From IMG/VR virus record IMGVR_UViG_3300025131_000014, positions 1 through 64,000 of that record: a stretch of 64,000 nt of DNA; one strand, 5' to 3'. The notes below the pieces were generated by a model. It was not told the origin of the DNA. It searched no databases and worked only from the letters and a program-made list of their open reading frames with translations. Each line of letters starts with the position of its first letter. Within the stretch, counting starts at the first letter, position 1. Below, one piece after another: positions 1 through 7,098 of this stretch. Position numbers and translations under genes: made by a program. The stretch is from a virus.

Positions 1-470
1 TGGCACGGTGCTCTTAAGACAAAAGACCTATAACCAATAGGCATCGTGTTATATATTATAGCACAATCATTAAATTAGCACAAGCAAAGTCGTTACGAAA
101 GAATCTCGAGTTTGTTACCATCTCAAGACCCAACGGGCCAAAGGACTAGTGTGTGAGGGAAAGTTAGTATTAAATATGATGTACATTGTATTTAATCACC
201 TAGACGAGCAACCTACAAGAGATTGTAGTGATGCCATGACTCGCTGCTATAATAAGAGCAATCTTTAGCGGGACAAGTACTATGTTAGTCACACGAAGGG
301 AAACCATAAGTCGTAATTATGAGAGTGAGTAAACAGATAGCAAATGTTTTTTTGTTGGTCAGTGTTCTGAAAGGATACTGTAGGCTTTGCTGTGCTTCTT
401 TTTGATATTAACAGAAAACAATCGCTTTGTAATCCTGTTAATATGTATACATTAACAGCAAATAGGTGAG

Positions 471-495
471 ATATAAGGCTAGACTAGCCTTATAT
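471..495 (+). terminator. Perfect 11-bp hairpin, possible terminator
   Basis: ATATAAGGCTA and its exact reverse complement flank a GAC loop. A short T-rich run (TCTTT) follows, weaker than a classic U-tract. It could terminate a transcript entering from the left or be a domain of the noncoding RNA around it. Confidence 0.45.
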
Positions 496-716
496 TCTTT
501 ACCTTTATAATATTGTAGTAAGTTAGGCATAAGAGTAAGGAGTAGATAGTAGGCTTTTTATATAGATATTCTGATTTATTATCAGTAGTATTTATTTGGA
601 GGCGTAACCTTAGAGGCGGTTTTAACGAATTCTGTTCTCTTATTGTGATTAGCAATAACTGCAATAAGATGCAAGTTTATAATTGTGTCTTTCTTATTAC
701 ATTTTTTTATTTCTTT

Positions 717-735
717 ACCTTTTAAATCTTTAATT
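717..735 (+). promoter_or_regulatory. Recurring leader, TTTAAATCTTTAA subtype
   Basis: The leader follows a T-rich tract and reads TTTAAATCTTTAATT immediately before ATG 736. Almost the same leader precedes ATG 3107. A sister version with CTTTAAAACCGAT precedes the genes at 1180, 2287 and 3745. There is no Shine-Dalgarno sequence, as is usual in Bacteroidetes and their phages. It may act in translation initiation or as part of a phage promoter. Confidence 0.45.
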
Positions 736-975
736 ATGAAAAACCGATCATTTAAAGAAGCAATTGTAGTTATGTTTATTATAATTTCTACACCTTTTAG
801 TGTAGTACTTGTAACTAAACTATTTGCATTGTTTGTAGGAGTATTATTCGGTTGGCATCACTATCAAGTGATAGTAGGACAACCAGGTGTGTGGGTTCTT
901 GCAACATTTGCAGGGTTATTTGCACATATTTTATTAGTAACAGCCTATCTAGAAGATAGGTATAATTCAAACTAA
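736..975 (+). CDS. Small two-helix membrane protein
   Basis: 79 residues, starting MKNRSFKEA. An upstream in-frame ATG at 685 exists, but it would put the recurring leader inside the gene, so 736 is preferred. Two hydrophobic segments (about residues 9-36 and 50-70) predict an inner-membrane protein. The stop codon overlaps the next start (TAATG). Function unknown; small early membrane peptides in phages often remodel the host envelope or exclude other phages, but nothing here shows that. Confidence 0.7.
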   Translation: MKNRSFKEAIVVMFIIISTPFSVVLVTKLFALFVGVLFGWHHYQVIVGQPGVWVLATFAGLFAHILLVTAYLEDRYNSN

Positions 976-1145
976 TGGAACGTTATATTAAAACATATTA
1001 TGTTCCTTCTTTTGATAAGATACATAAGTTTACAAACAAACTTGTAGCACTAAAGTATCTTAGAACACACGATCTAGACCGAAGTAGTTTATATATTCAT
1101 AAACAACCTGCACCACCTGTAGGATTTATGTTTCCTTCTAGATAA
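975..1145 (+). CDS. Hypothetical protein, 56 aa
   Basis: Starts MERYIKTYYVPSFDK on an ATG sharing one base with the previous stop, so probably translationally coupled. It is soluble and rich in basic and aromatic residues, with a proline patch near the end (QPAPPVG). No family recognised. The tight coupling and the new leader immediately after its stop support a real gene. Confidence 0.6.
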   Translation: MERYIKTYYVPSFDKIHKFTNKLVALKYLRTHDLDRSSLYIHKQPAPPVGFMFPSR

Positions 1146-1160
1146 TTTTTATATTTTTCA

Positions 1161-1175
1161 CCTTTAAAAACCGAT
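1161..1175 (+). promoter_or_regulatory. Recurring leader, CTTTAAAACCGAT subtype
   Basis: A T-rich stretch followed by CCTTTAAAAACCGAT sits four bases before ATG 1180. The same element is at 2270-2283 and 3731-3744. Its repeated position just before cluster-leading genes points to a cis-acting initiation signal. Confidence 0.5.
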
Positions 1176-1179
1176 AATT

Positions 1180-1374
1180 ATGAGTAAAACAACAGTAATA
1201 GATCTGTCTATTAATCGTAGACAAATTACTCTCAAAAGAGAGTGGTATAAAGGACTTGCTTTTGGATTTGTAATTCAAAATGATTACAGAGATGTTGAAA
1301 TAATTTTCATACTTCCTTTTATAGCTATACAGCTAGAAATTGAGAAGTCACCATCAAATGGTAAGTATTTATGA
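1180..1374 (+). CDS. Hypothetical protein, 64 aa
   Basis: Starts MSKTTVIDLSINRRQ after a recurring leader. A basic N-terminal half is followed by a hydrophobic stretch (about residues 40-52), so it may associate with the membrane. The TGA stop overlaps the next ATG as ATGA. Not recognised. Confidence 0.6.
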   Translation: MSKTTVIDLSINRRQITLKREWYKGLAFGFVIQNDYRDVEIIFILPFIAIQLEIEKSPSNGKYL

Positions 1375-1487
1375 TTACGATCAAGAATAAGTATTTGTAT
1401 TGGGTAGTAGTTATTACATTATTTGTGATAGCTAACCCAATAACGATACTTGCTTTATTTTTATATGGAGCAAGTCAAGGAATGTAA
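1371..1487 (+). CDS. 38-aa single-helix membrane peptide
   Basis: Begins MITIKNKYLYW on the ATGA overlap with the previous gene. Residues 10-33 form one strongly hydrophobic helix. The short length and the overlap suggest translational coupling. Function unknown. Confidence 0.5.
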   Translation: MITIKNKYLYWVVVITLFVIANPITILALFLYGASQGM

Positions 1488-2286
1488 GTTATAATATCGT
1501 AACTTTATAAATTATAAATAACTTTAGGTTCTGTGAAGATACAGGACACTGAGGGGATGAAATATGCGGTTTAGCGCGATAACTCTAGCAATAGAGTATA
1601 AAGACACTGCGAGGGTTATAGAGCTCTTTCTTTGTTGCCATAGCAATATGGTCAATCTAAACACATGAGTATACAGGAACAATGGGGAAATCCTTAGCGT
1701 TTCTATTTTGATGCCCAATCAGAATTGAGTCAGCGATGACAATAGATATACTTGTAGGGGTGGTTTCGATCAGATTTTATCAGTCTAGGAGGAGTACACT
1801 TCAGTACAACGATATGCTCTTGAGTATAACTCTGTACCGTGATGTTGATAGCATTACAAATAACAGTTAAGTATTTTGTTCTTCAAAAGAGAATGAAGCT
1901 TATCCAAAGGAGCTGTTATTCAATTGGGAAGTCTTTCAAAAGAAAGCAAAATTACTTTGGCGTTATTCATCGAAAGATGGCTAATACTATGCACTTCGGT
2001 GAACATAGTGCTTCAGTTACTCGCAAGGTAGCTGTTGTTTGGATCAGAAAGGTCAAATATGAGGTGGCCGCCTTATAATTGAACTAATTATGATTTGAGT
2101 AGGTGATGACGTTAAGAATGATTGGCTTTACCAATCGCCATTGGCAGTTACTTTGTGCAAACAGAGTGGATATGTTAGTAACCACCTTGACAGGATGGAA
2201 TAAGCTAATTAAAGACTGACCAGATAGGGCTGTAATCTCAGGCTATACCTATCACTTTTTTATTATTTACCTTTAAAACCGATCAA
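1488..2286 (+). ncRNA. About 800-nt structured noncoding RNA candidate
   Basis: This is the longest noncoding stretch between + strand genes. It contains hairpins with classic tetraloops: ACTCTA-GCAA-TAGAGT at 1583-1598, CCATA-GCAA-TATGG at 1638-1651, and CAC-TTCG-GTG nested in an ACTATG/CATAGT stem at 1986-2009. A GATTGG/CCAATC hairpin lies at 2120-2136. GNRA and UUCG loops are hallmarks of folded RNA. The stretch ends in a T-rich tract and the recurring leader of the gene at 2287. Size and context recall the large phage RNAs of the GOLLD/ROOL kind, but I cannot assign it to either. Confidence 0.55.
2270..2283 (+). promoter_or_regulatory. Recurring leader, CTTTAAAACCGAT subtype
   Basis: CCTTTAAAACCGAT follows a TTTTTTATTATTTA tract and ends three bases before ATG 2287. 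It is the same element as at 1161 and 3731. Confidence 0.5.
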
Positions 2287-2412
2287 ATGAAAAAATTATT
2301 AAACAAAGTATGGACATGGGTAGATGCAAATGATACTAGAAAGTATAATACATTTACCATATTTGTAATATCTTTAACAATTGCCTTAATCTATACAACT
2401 ATAGTATTATGA
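2287..2412 (+). CDS. 41-aa single-helix membrane peptide
   Basis: Begins MKKLLNKVWTWVDAND after the recurring leader. Residues 20-41 form one hydrophobic helix that runs to the C-terminus. Its TGA overlaps the next ATG as ATGA, giving a coupled trio with the two following genes. Function unknown. Confidence 0.6.
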   Translation: MKKLLNKVWTWVDANDTRKYNTFTIFVISLTIALIYTTIVL

Positions 2413-2666
2413 AGGAGTATAAAGATATAAATCCGTTATCAGTTGTTGATAATGTGCTTAAAGAAGCATCTGAATGGAATTTAACAGCTGAAGTAGTGTT
2501 ATTTGCACTTAAAATAATAAAAGATAACCCTGAATTAGATCCTTTAACAGCTTTGTTCATTTCAAGAGATGAGTGGGATGTAGCTTCACAAATGCAAGCT
2601 GAAAGAACACATGAACAAGAAACAGAGCTTACTAATCCAATAACTAAAATAGTTAATAAGTTTTGA
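2409..2666 (+). CDS. Hypothetical protein, 85 aa
   Basis: Acidic, mostly helical protein starting MKEYKDINPLSVVDNVL, on an ATGA overlap with the preceding membrane peptide. It ends inside the TTG start of the next gene. No family recognised. Confidence 0.7.
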   Translation: MKEYKDINPLSVVDNVLKEASEWNLTAEVVLFALKIIKDNPELDPLTALFISRDEWDVASQMQAERTHEQETELTNPITKIVNKF

Positions 2667-2944
2667 GTAGATATACTATATATAAGGGCAATTTAGAATT
2701 TGTATATGGATATGATTTTCCATTACAAGAATATTTTTATCAAATATTTGATCACGATATTGATGACGCTGACCAACAGCTAATTGAATGGAAGTCTAAT
2801 AGAACAGACTATATGGCGAGAGACTACTATGCTAAAGGATTAACTTTAGCAGAAATAGCATTGAAGTTTCACCAATTTGGTGTACCGAAAAATGTAGTAG
2901 ACTGTGTATCGTTAGGCATTCCTATTCCAGATAGTAGTTATTAA
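2663..2944 (+). CDS. Hypothetical protein, 93 aa, TTG start
   Basis: The start is TTG (MSRYTIYKGNLEF), overlapping the previous TGA as TTGA; no in-frame ATG lies close by. The N-terminal half is aromatic and acidic. Residues 53-75 (DYYAKGLTLAEIALKFHQFG) look like a helix-turn-helix, so DNA or RNA binding is possible. Function unknown. Confidence 0.65.
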   Translation: MSRYTIYKGNLEFVYGYDFPLQEYFYQIFDHDIDDADQQLIEWKSNRTDYMARDYYAKGLTLAEIALKFHQFGVPKNVVDCVSLGIPIPDSSY

Positions 2945-3106
2945 AAATTTAACGTTTGGATTTGGTTGAAATTCCAAGAGAGAGTCTCATAACCTCTTTC
3001 TAAAATGCACTCATGGAGAAACCTTCACGTGGTGAGTGTGATAGATGCATTTTTATGCATTGACTAATTCTTCTTTTTATATTTTTTAATTTTTAAATCT
3101 TTAACT
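2945..3106 (+). promoter_or_regulatory. Intergenic leader with two hairpins
   Basis: Holds CACTCA/TGAGTG at 3008-3038 and an ATGCAT-TTTT-ATGCAT hairpin at 3045-3060. A T-rich tract and the leader TTTAAATCTTTAACT follow, up to ATG 3107. It may be a terminator for the upstream trio plus a 5' leader for the next gene. Confidence 0.4.
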
Positions 3107-3646
3107 ATGAATGCAGAATTCGTAAATGAGGGCCAACAAATTAAGTTGGTAGGGATTGCTCTTTCGAGTAATCCAAATGCTACAGTACTTGATGACGAGG
3201 GTACTAACGGTATTAAAGGTCTTGGTGGTAAAATCAATGAGACCAGTGATGGAAGGAAATATTACCTTGCAATTTTTCAAGATTTGGATAATCCGTTCCA
3301 AGCAACTAGATTCAGAGTGATCAGTCAACAATTTGACAGCTCTGGAAATTCTATTTGGAAAGGCGGAGATCCTAGTCAGATCAAAAATTATGTTGGTAAA
3401 GCACTTCCAGGTGCAATTGTAACTAAACAGGTAGAACCTTATCCAGTTACATCACAGGATGGAACAACTAGAACAGTTGATTCATATACTGCGGTTGCAC
3501 TTAAAGGTGAGAACATCGTCCAGTTGTTCAGCAGAGCAGGTCATGAACTAGCGGGAGCTAGTGCTGATACCAGTTCTGAAACATCTACTCCTGATATTGA
3601 GTTAAGCCCTGAAGCTACGGCTGAATTGGGTGCGACTAATATCTAG
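3107..3646 (+). CDS. Hypothetical beta-rich protein, 179 aa
   Basis: Monocistronic: hairpins and a recurring leader lie upstream, and a strong terminator hairpin lies 17 nt downstream. The N-terminal 140 residues look like alternating beta strands. The last about 30 residues are a low-complexity Ser/Thr/Glu tail (SADTSSETSTPDIELSPEAT). Flanking regulatory elements suggest it is made in quantity. An OB-fold nucleic-acid-binding role is conceivable, but no diagnostic motif is seen. Confidence 0.75.
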   Translation: MNAEFVNEGQQIKLVGIALSSNPNATVLDDEGTNGIKGLGGKINETSDGRKYYLAIFQDLDNPFQATRFRVISQQFDSSGNSIWKGGDPSQIKNYVGKALPGAIVTKQVEPYPVTSQDGTTRTVDSYTAVALKGENIVQLFSRAGHELAGASADTSSETSTPDIELSPEATAELGATNI

Positions 3647-3662
3647 TAGTTGTTGAGAGATA

Positions 3663-3720
3663 TATAGAGCTAGGTTAGTACTTCGTTACAGTTAAACTAA
3701 CCTAGGCTCTATAATCTTTT
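3663..3720 (+). terminator. Rho-independent terminator after 179-aa gene
   Basis: TATAGAGC-TAGGTTAG (3663-3678) pairs with CTAACCTAGGCTCTATA (3697-3713), with one bulged base. CTTTTTATTTTTT follows. The long stem and T-run make this a convincing terminator. The next gene's leader (3731-3744) follows directly. Confidence 0.75.
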
Positions 3721-3730
3721 TATTTTTTAA

Positions 3731-3744
3731 TCTTTAAAACCGAT
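3731..3744 (+). promoter_or_regulatory. Recurring leader, CTTTAAAACCGAT subtype
   Basis: TCTTTAAAACCGAT directly abuts ATG 3745. A second ATG at 3751 would restore a short spacer like those at 1180 and 2287. Confidence 0.5.
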
Positions 3745-4383
3745 ATGATTATGAAAAAGTGGATAATAGAATTTTTAATATCTCCTGTAGTATTTAGCAT
3801 ATTAGCTACAATATTTATACTATGGGTATTATCATTTACAGCTTGTGGCTGTAAGAAAAGACCTGCTACTCCAATATTAACTTCTACTGTTAAGATGGAT
3901 CAGGCATTAACCTACGCAAAGGAAAATAAAATGGATACTACGGTAGCTATTTTTGTAGATTTTAGTCAACCTGCTTGGATGCAGAGAATGTCATTAGTGG
4001 ACTTACAGGCTAAAACAGTTTTAAGTAAAACTCAAGTTTCTCATGGAATGGGATTAGAGTTTAGTATTAAACCTCGTTTTAGTAATGTAAAAGAAAGTCA
4101 TTTATCTTCATTAGGTAAGTATAAAATAGGTGACAGAGGATGGAGTGTATGGGGTATCAATATAAAATATGTACTTCATGGACTTGAAAGTACTAATGAC
4201 AATGCTTTTGATAGGAATATAGTATTACACTCATGGGAAGTAATTCCTGATAATCAGAGAGTAAGAAAACCTAGGTCTGCTGCTCAAGGTTATGGATGTC
4301 CTGCTGTATCAAATGCATATATGCAGACATTAGATAAAGTATTAAGAGGTAGGAAGAGTGTGCTTTTGTGGATCTATAAATAG
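3745..4383 (+). CDS. Predicted lipoprotein with murein L,D-transpeptidase-like domain
   Basis: 212 aa (211-210 if ATG 3751 is used). A hydrophobic N-terminus (about residues 12-32) ends in FTACGC, a relaxed lipobox, so the protein may be exported and lipid-anchored. The C-terminal half resembles the YkuD_2 (L,D-transpeptidase catalytic-like) family: His162 in VLHSWE, then Cys185 in QGYGCPAVS, then a final LLWIYK strand. This family acts on peptidoglycan cross-links through the Cys. Being on the early strand, away from the lysis group, it may alter the host wall during infection. Acting as the endolysin is the alternative. Confidence 0.65.
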   Translation: MIMKKWIIEFLISPVVFSILATIFILWVLSFTACGCKKRPATPILTSTVKMDQALTYAKENKMDTTVAIFVDFSQPAWMQRMSLVDLQAKTVLSKTQVSHGMGLEFSIKPRFSNVKESHLSSLGKYKIGDRGWSVWGINIKYVLHGLESTNDNAFDRNIVLHSWEVIPDNQRVRKPRSAAQGYGCPAVSNAYMQTLDKVLRGRKSVLLWIYK

Positions 4384-4402
4384 ACAAGAAAGAAAAGATT
4401 TG

Positions 4403-4438
4403 GAACATTTAATAGTGAATGTTCTTATCTTTTTTTTT
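4403..4438 (+). terminator. Rho-independent terminator
   Basis: GAACATT (4403-4409) and AATGTTC (4418-4424) form a stem. TATC and nine or more T residues follow. It ends the transpeptidase-like gene. Confidence 0.75.
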
Positions 4439-4482
4439 AATTATTTAACATTTTAATTATTTAACATTTTAATTGGTTTAAC
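4439..4482 (+). repeat. Tandem leader repeat, 16-nt unit
   Basis: AATTATTTAACATTTT occurs twice in direct succession (4439-4454, 4455-4470). A degenerate third copy, AATTGGTTTAAC, runs into ATG 4483. The core TTAACATTTTAA reappears before the ATPase gene at 16507, so this may be a duplicated initiation or promoter element. Confidence 0.6.
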
Positions 4483-4653
4483 ATGAATATGGATTGGACA
4501 TTTTATAATGATAAGGGACAAAATTTTAATGTTTGGATGAATCGTCCTAATGCTGATGTATTACTTGAAGCTTTAAATAAGACAGAAGCAAGGTCTTCAA
4601 ATCAATTTTGGTCACTTGTTACTACTGAGGAATATATAAACAAAATAATATGA
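4483..4653 (+). CDS. Hypothetical protein, 56 aa
   Basis: Starts MNMDWTFYNDKGQNF directly after the tandem leader repeat and ends on an ATGA overlap with the next gene. Soluble, no motif recognised. Placement between the leader and the coupled start supports it. Confidence 0.6.
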   Translation: MNMDWTFYNDKGQNFNVWMNRPNADVLLEALNKTEARSSNQFWSLVTTEEYINKII

Positions 4654-4925
4654 TAGGTAAATATAGTATGGCGGACTTTAAAACAGTCCATAATGCCCTT
4701 CATTCAGACAGAACGTTTGTAGTAATTGGAGGGAAGAAGTATGAAATAATGAAACGTTCTAACAACTGTAGAGCTGTCAAATTAGATGGTGGTCCTATGG
4801 TTATGGAACAAAACAAGACAAAGAACTCGAGTTATGCGGAAAGAGCCAGAAATGGAGAGCATATTAGTTGGATTATGAAAGGTCCGTCCTGGGGTTATAT
4901 TGATGACAAAATAATACGATTATGA
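4650..4925 (+). CDS. Hypothetical protein, 91 aa
   Basis: Starts MIGKYSMADFKTVHNAL on the ATGA overlap. Basic, with a central strand-rich part (FVVIGGKKYEIMKR) and a basic, Gly-containing C-terminal half. Its stop overlaps the next ATG. Not recognised. Confidence 0.7.
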   Translation: MIGKYSMADFKTVHNALHSDRTFVVIGGKKYEIMKRSNNCRAVKLDGGPMVMEQNKTKNSSYAERARNGEHISWIMKGPSWGYIDDKIIRL

Positions 4926-5026
4926 AACAATTAATAGAATGGTTTGAAATAGGTTCTACATTGTTTGTAGTTATGATGGCTATCTTTACGATAGTTGTTA
5001 TACTAGATCATGCAGGATTGTTTTAA
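4922..5026 (+). CDS. 34-aa single-helix membrane peptide
   Basis: Begins MKQLIEWFEIGST. Residues 12-28 are a strongly hydrophobic helix. Coupled to the previous gene by ATGA. It is the third such tiny membrane peptide at the end or start of a coupled trio in this region. Confidence 0.5.
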   Translation: MKQLIEWFEIGSTLFVVMMAIFTIVVILDHAGLF

Positions 5027-5248
5027 AAAAAATTAGTAAATTACATGTGAACGATTATCTCTTAAGACGACATAGGCACTCAAGCAGTCATATATGTTTA
5101 TAGTTTCCATGGGTAACTGGGTTACCTACTGTATGGATGATAAGTCCAACAGTCTGTGTAAGCTTCTTAAACATCTATATCACTCAAAGGGATCTCTAAA
5201 CCGCTTTTAAGTGTAAAGGATAATCTTCATGTGTTTTTTTAAAATGAA
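5027..5248 (+). ncRNA. Noncoding element closed by long-range stem and T-tract
   Basis: ACATGTGAACGATTATC (5043-5059) is largely complementary to GGATAATCTTCATGTGT (5218-5234). The about 190-nt interior would therefore be a closed RNA domain, ending in seven T residues before the next gene at 5249. The interior holds GGTAACTGGGTTACC (5112-5126), a short hairpin. No ORF is seen. Candidate small RNA ended by a terminator, or a structured leader. Confidence 0.5.
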
Positions 5249-5554
5249 ATGAATATGATAAAGTTTAATCATAAAGATGACTCTTATTTTGGGGCTTTAG
5301 GGGTCTCAATAAAAAGATTTGAAGAAATTCAAGATATATTCAAGAAAAATATTACTTCTGTATCCAGAATAGGAACTAAATCTATGGGAGTAGAGAAACT
5401 TCTTGAAATAATTAATCCTAAAAATGCGTCTGAAATCTTTGTAATAGGAATATTAATGGGAGGATATGATGCACATGCTGTAATGTACCGAAAAATGGTA
5501 GATGATATGCGAGATAAATTTAAAATAAAAGGTGATAATATTGATGATTTTTAA
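5249..5554 (+). CDS. Hypothetical protein, 101 aa
   Basis: Starts MNMIKFNHKDDSYFGALG. Mixed alpha/beta, with a hydrophobic strand and loop in the middle (FVIGILMGGYDAHA). Follows the structured element 5027-5248. No family recognised. Confidence 0.7.
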   Translation: MNMIKFNHKDDSYFGALGVSIKRFEEIQDIFKKNITSVSRIGTKSMGVEKLLEIINPKNASEIFVIGILMGGYDAHAVMYRKMVDDMRDKFKIKGDNIDDF

Positions 5555-5604
5555 TTGTTAATGTTATTATTTATTAAGTAACTTATAAAACTAAAACTAT
5601 AAAA

Positions 5605-6102
5605 ATGAAGAATTTAGTCAATAGATTGGAAAAACTTAAATCATTTTCTGATAATCTTAGAAGTAAGATTGAAGATCTTAATGATCAAAATGGTTATTTA
5701 GAAAGTATAGATGAGATTGCAAAACTTGCATTAGAGAATAAAGATGCACAAGTAAAGATTAAGGTAATGTTTGAAGTAGAATATCCTGAAGCTATTAGAG
5801 AAAATATAGACCCTGAAGGAGGAACAGCTCAATCTTTATTAGAAACTTTATGTGGGTCTCAAGATCCTGAAGCATTTACTAAAAACCTAGGTATGTTAAG
5901 ACATAAGATAGGAGGAGGTGATGTAGGAAAAGGACAAAAGGTTAATTTATCTAAAACTGTAAGATTAGATAATCTAGACAATATTGTGTTTTTAAGTATA
6001 TTAACTAATGTTTATCAAGAAGTTAAGAAACATAATACTACTGAACAGATTAAAATTATGAAAATTATTGAACGTCAAGAAAGTAAATTAAAAGTAGAAT
6101 AA
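5605..6102 (+). CDS. Hypothetical coiled-coil protein, 165 aa
   Basis: The N-terminal about 50 residues (MKNLVNRLEKLKSFSDNLRS onward) predict a coiled coil. A Gly-rich loop (GGGDVGKGQ, about residue 110) precedes a helical C-terminus. The stop shares a base with the next ATG (TAATG). Function unknown. Confidence 0.75.
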   Translation: MKNLVNRLEKLKSFSDNLRSKIEDLNDQNGYLESIDEIAKLALENKDAQVKIKVMFEVEYPEAIRENIDPEGGTAQSLLETLCGSQDPEAFTKNLGMLRHKIGGGDVGKGQKVNLSKTVRLDNLDNIVFLSILTNVYQEVKKHNTTEQIKIMKIIERQESKLKVE

Positions 6103-6734
6103 TGGGTATGGATATATATGGTATTAAACCAATTAAACTTATTGCAGATAGTATAGAACCAATTCGGCCTTTAGATGAGGCAAATGATAAAGAGTGGAGT
6201 ATCTATCTGAAAGCTCAGGATAAATATAGAGAAGAAGTAGAACCTGGGCAATATTTTAGAGCTAATGTATGGGCATGGAGGCCTATACATGCTATGTGTG
6301 TTGTAGTTAATTCTGCATGTGACTTAAAGCTTAATATGCATAATTGGGAAAATAATAGTGGAGCAGGACTTGATACTCAAGAAGAGTGTACTAAACTAGC
6401 TGATGGGATTGAAGATGAAATGAAAATCTTTGAAGCTCAAGGAATCGGTAAAGTATATTTAGATGGAGGAATGTATTGTAAAATAAAAGGTGTAGATAGT
6501 ACAGCTTTAGGAATTGGAGATAGTGAATTTGTAACTAAAGAAGAAGAGGTGGGTAAATATAAAGAAGCAATACAGTATCTAAAGAGTCAAGGAGCATATG
6601 CAACAAAGCCTTATTTAATAGAAGATTCTAAAGATGAGTATGTTCTTATTGAACCTGCGTATTCAGTCTATCTTTCACATATTAGGGATTTTGTTAGATT
6701 TTTGCGAAATTGTGGTGGCTTTGAGATTTGGTAA
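6102..6734 (+). CDS. Conserved phage protein of unknown function, 210 aa
   Basis: The pattern MGMDIYG near the start, then YFRANVWAWRPIHAMC, NSGAGLD, and a C-terminal FVRFLRNCGGFEIW matches a hypothetical protein family common in phages and prophages. The regular Trp/Arg/Cys positions suggest a compact soluble enzyme or adaptor, but its role is not established. It overlaps the previous stop by one base. Confidence 0.8.
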   Translation: MGMDIYGIKPIKLIADSIEPIRPLDEANDKEWSIYLKAQDKYREEVEPGQYFRANVWAWRPIHAMCVVVNSACDLKLNMHNWENNSGAGLDTQEECTKLADGIEDEMKIFEAQGIGKVYLDGGMYCKIKGVDSTALGIGDSEFVTKEEEVGKYKEAIQYLKSQGAYATKPYLIEDSKDEYVLIEPAYSVYLSHIRDFVRFLRNCGGFEIW

Positions 6735-6737
6735 GGG

Positions 6738-6995
6738 ATGGCACGGAAGGGAAAAAAGCAAGTATTCTATTTAGATCACATGGATAAAATTATTCATATA
6801 TCAGTTAAAGACGGAATGGCTACAGTAGACAAATGTCCAAAGGGATGTGTTATACTTATTAAAGATTATGATACTCAAGATACTGACGGATCTGTACATA
6901 AAAAGTATAAAGATGCAGATGGAGAGTATACTCTTGAAATAGTTGATTATGTTAATGTTAATTTTATAGAAAAGGAAGATGAAAAAAGTAAGTAA
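6738..6995 (+). CDS. Hypothetical protein, 85 aa
   Basis: Starts MARKGKKQVFYLDHMDK. A small beta-rich protein with an acidic tail (EKEDEKSK). It overlaps the start of the next small ORF at 6979. Not recognised. Confidence 0.65.
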   Translation: MARKGKKQVFYLDHMDKIIHISVKDGMATVDKCPKGCVILIKDYDTQDTDGSVHKKYKDADGEYTLEIVDYVNVNFIEKEDEKSK

Positions 6996-7098
6996 TGTTT
7001 ATTATAAATTCGAAACTTGGTTTAATAGAAAGTTTTGGATGTATTTAGTGAGTCCTAATAAAATGGAAGAGTATGTCAAAAGGAATGTCAGCAAATAA
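6979..7098 (+). CDS. Possible 39-aa protein in overlap
   Basis: ATG 6979 lies inside the end of the 85-aa gene, and its stop at 7098 lies inside the next gene. The product (MKKVSNVYYKFETWFNRK...) is basic and aromatic. The overlapping chain of starts and stops is typical of this region, but coding is unproven. Confidence 0.4.
   Translation: MKKVSNVYYKFETWFNRKFWMYLVSPNKMEEYVKRNVSK

Larger units (their letters stand above)
1..735 (+). ncRNA. Long noncoding, hairpin-rich stretch (candidate structured RNA)
   Basis: No credible ORF is seen on either strand over about 735 nt. Inverted repeats visible are: an 8-bp A/T stem 169-176/189-196, a 10-bp perfect stem 405-414/435-444, and an 11-bp perfect stem 471-481/485-495 with a 3-nt loop. 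The stretch ends in a T-rich tract and an A/T leader directly before the start codon at 736. The + strand is assumed because every flanking gene and the trailing T-tract point that way. It could instead be a long 5' leader, a 3' UTR of a gene left of the window, or several small RNAs. I recognise no known RNA family, tRNA or intron core. Confidence 0.45.

Noticed and set aside
479-664. 61-codon - strand ORF at the left edge
   Set aside because: It reads against all neighbours, overlaps the perfect hairpin at 471-495, and its product has no protein-like pattern.
1-735. Group I intron core
   Set aside because: Words such as CAACGGG and GGACTAG look suggestive, but I could not assemble P3-P7-P8 pairing, and no exon-interrupted gene flanks the stretch.
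1839-2078. 79-codon + strand ORF
   Set aside because: It lies inside a tetraloop-rich stretch, has no leader like its neighbours, and has an unusual very basic composition. RNA structure explains the sequence better.
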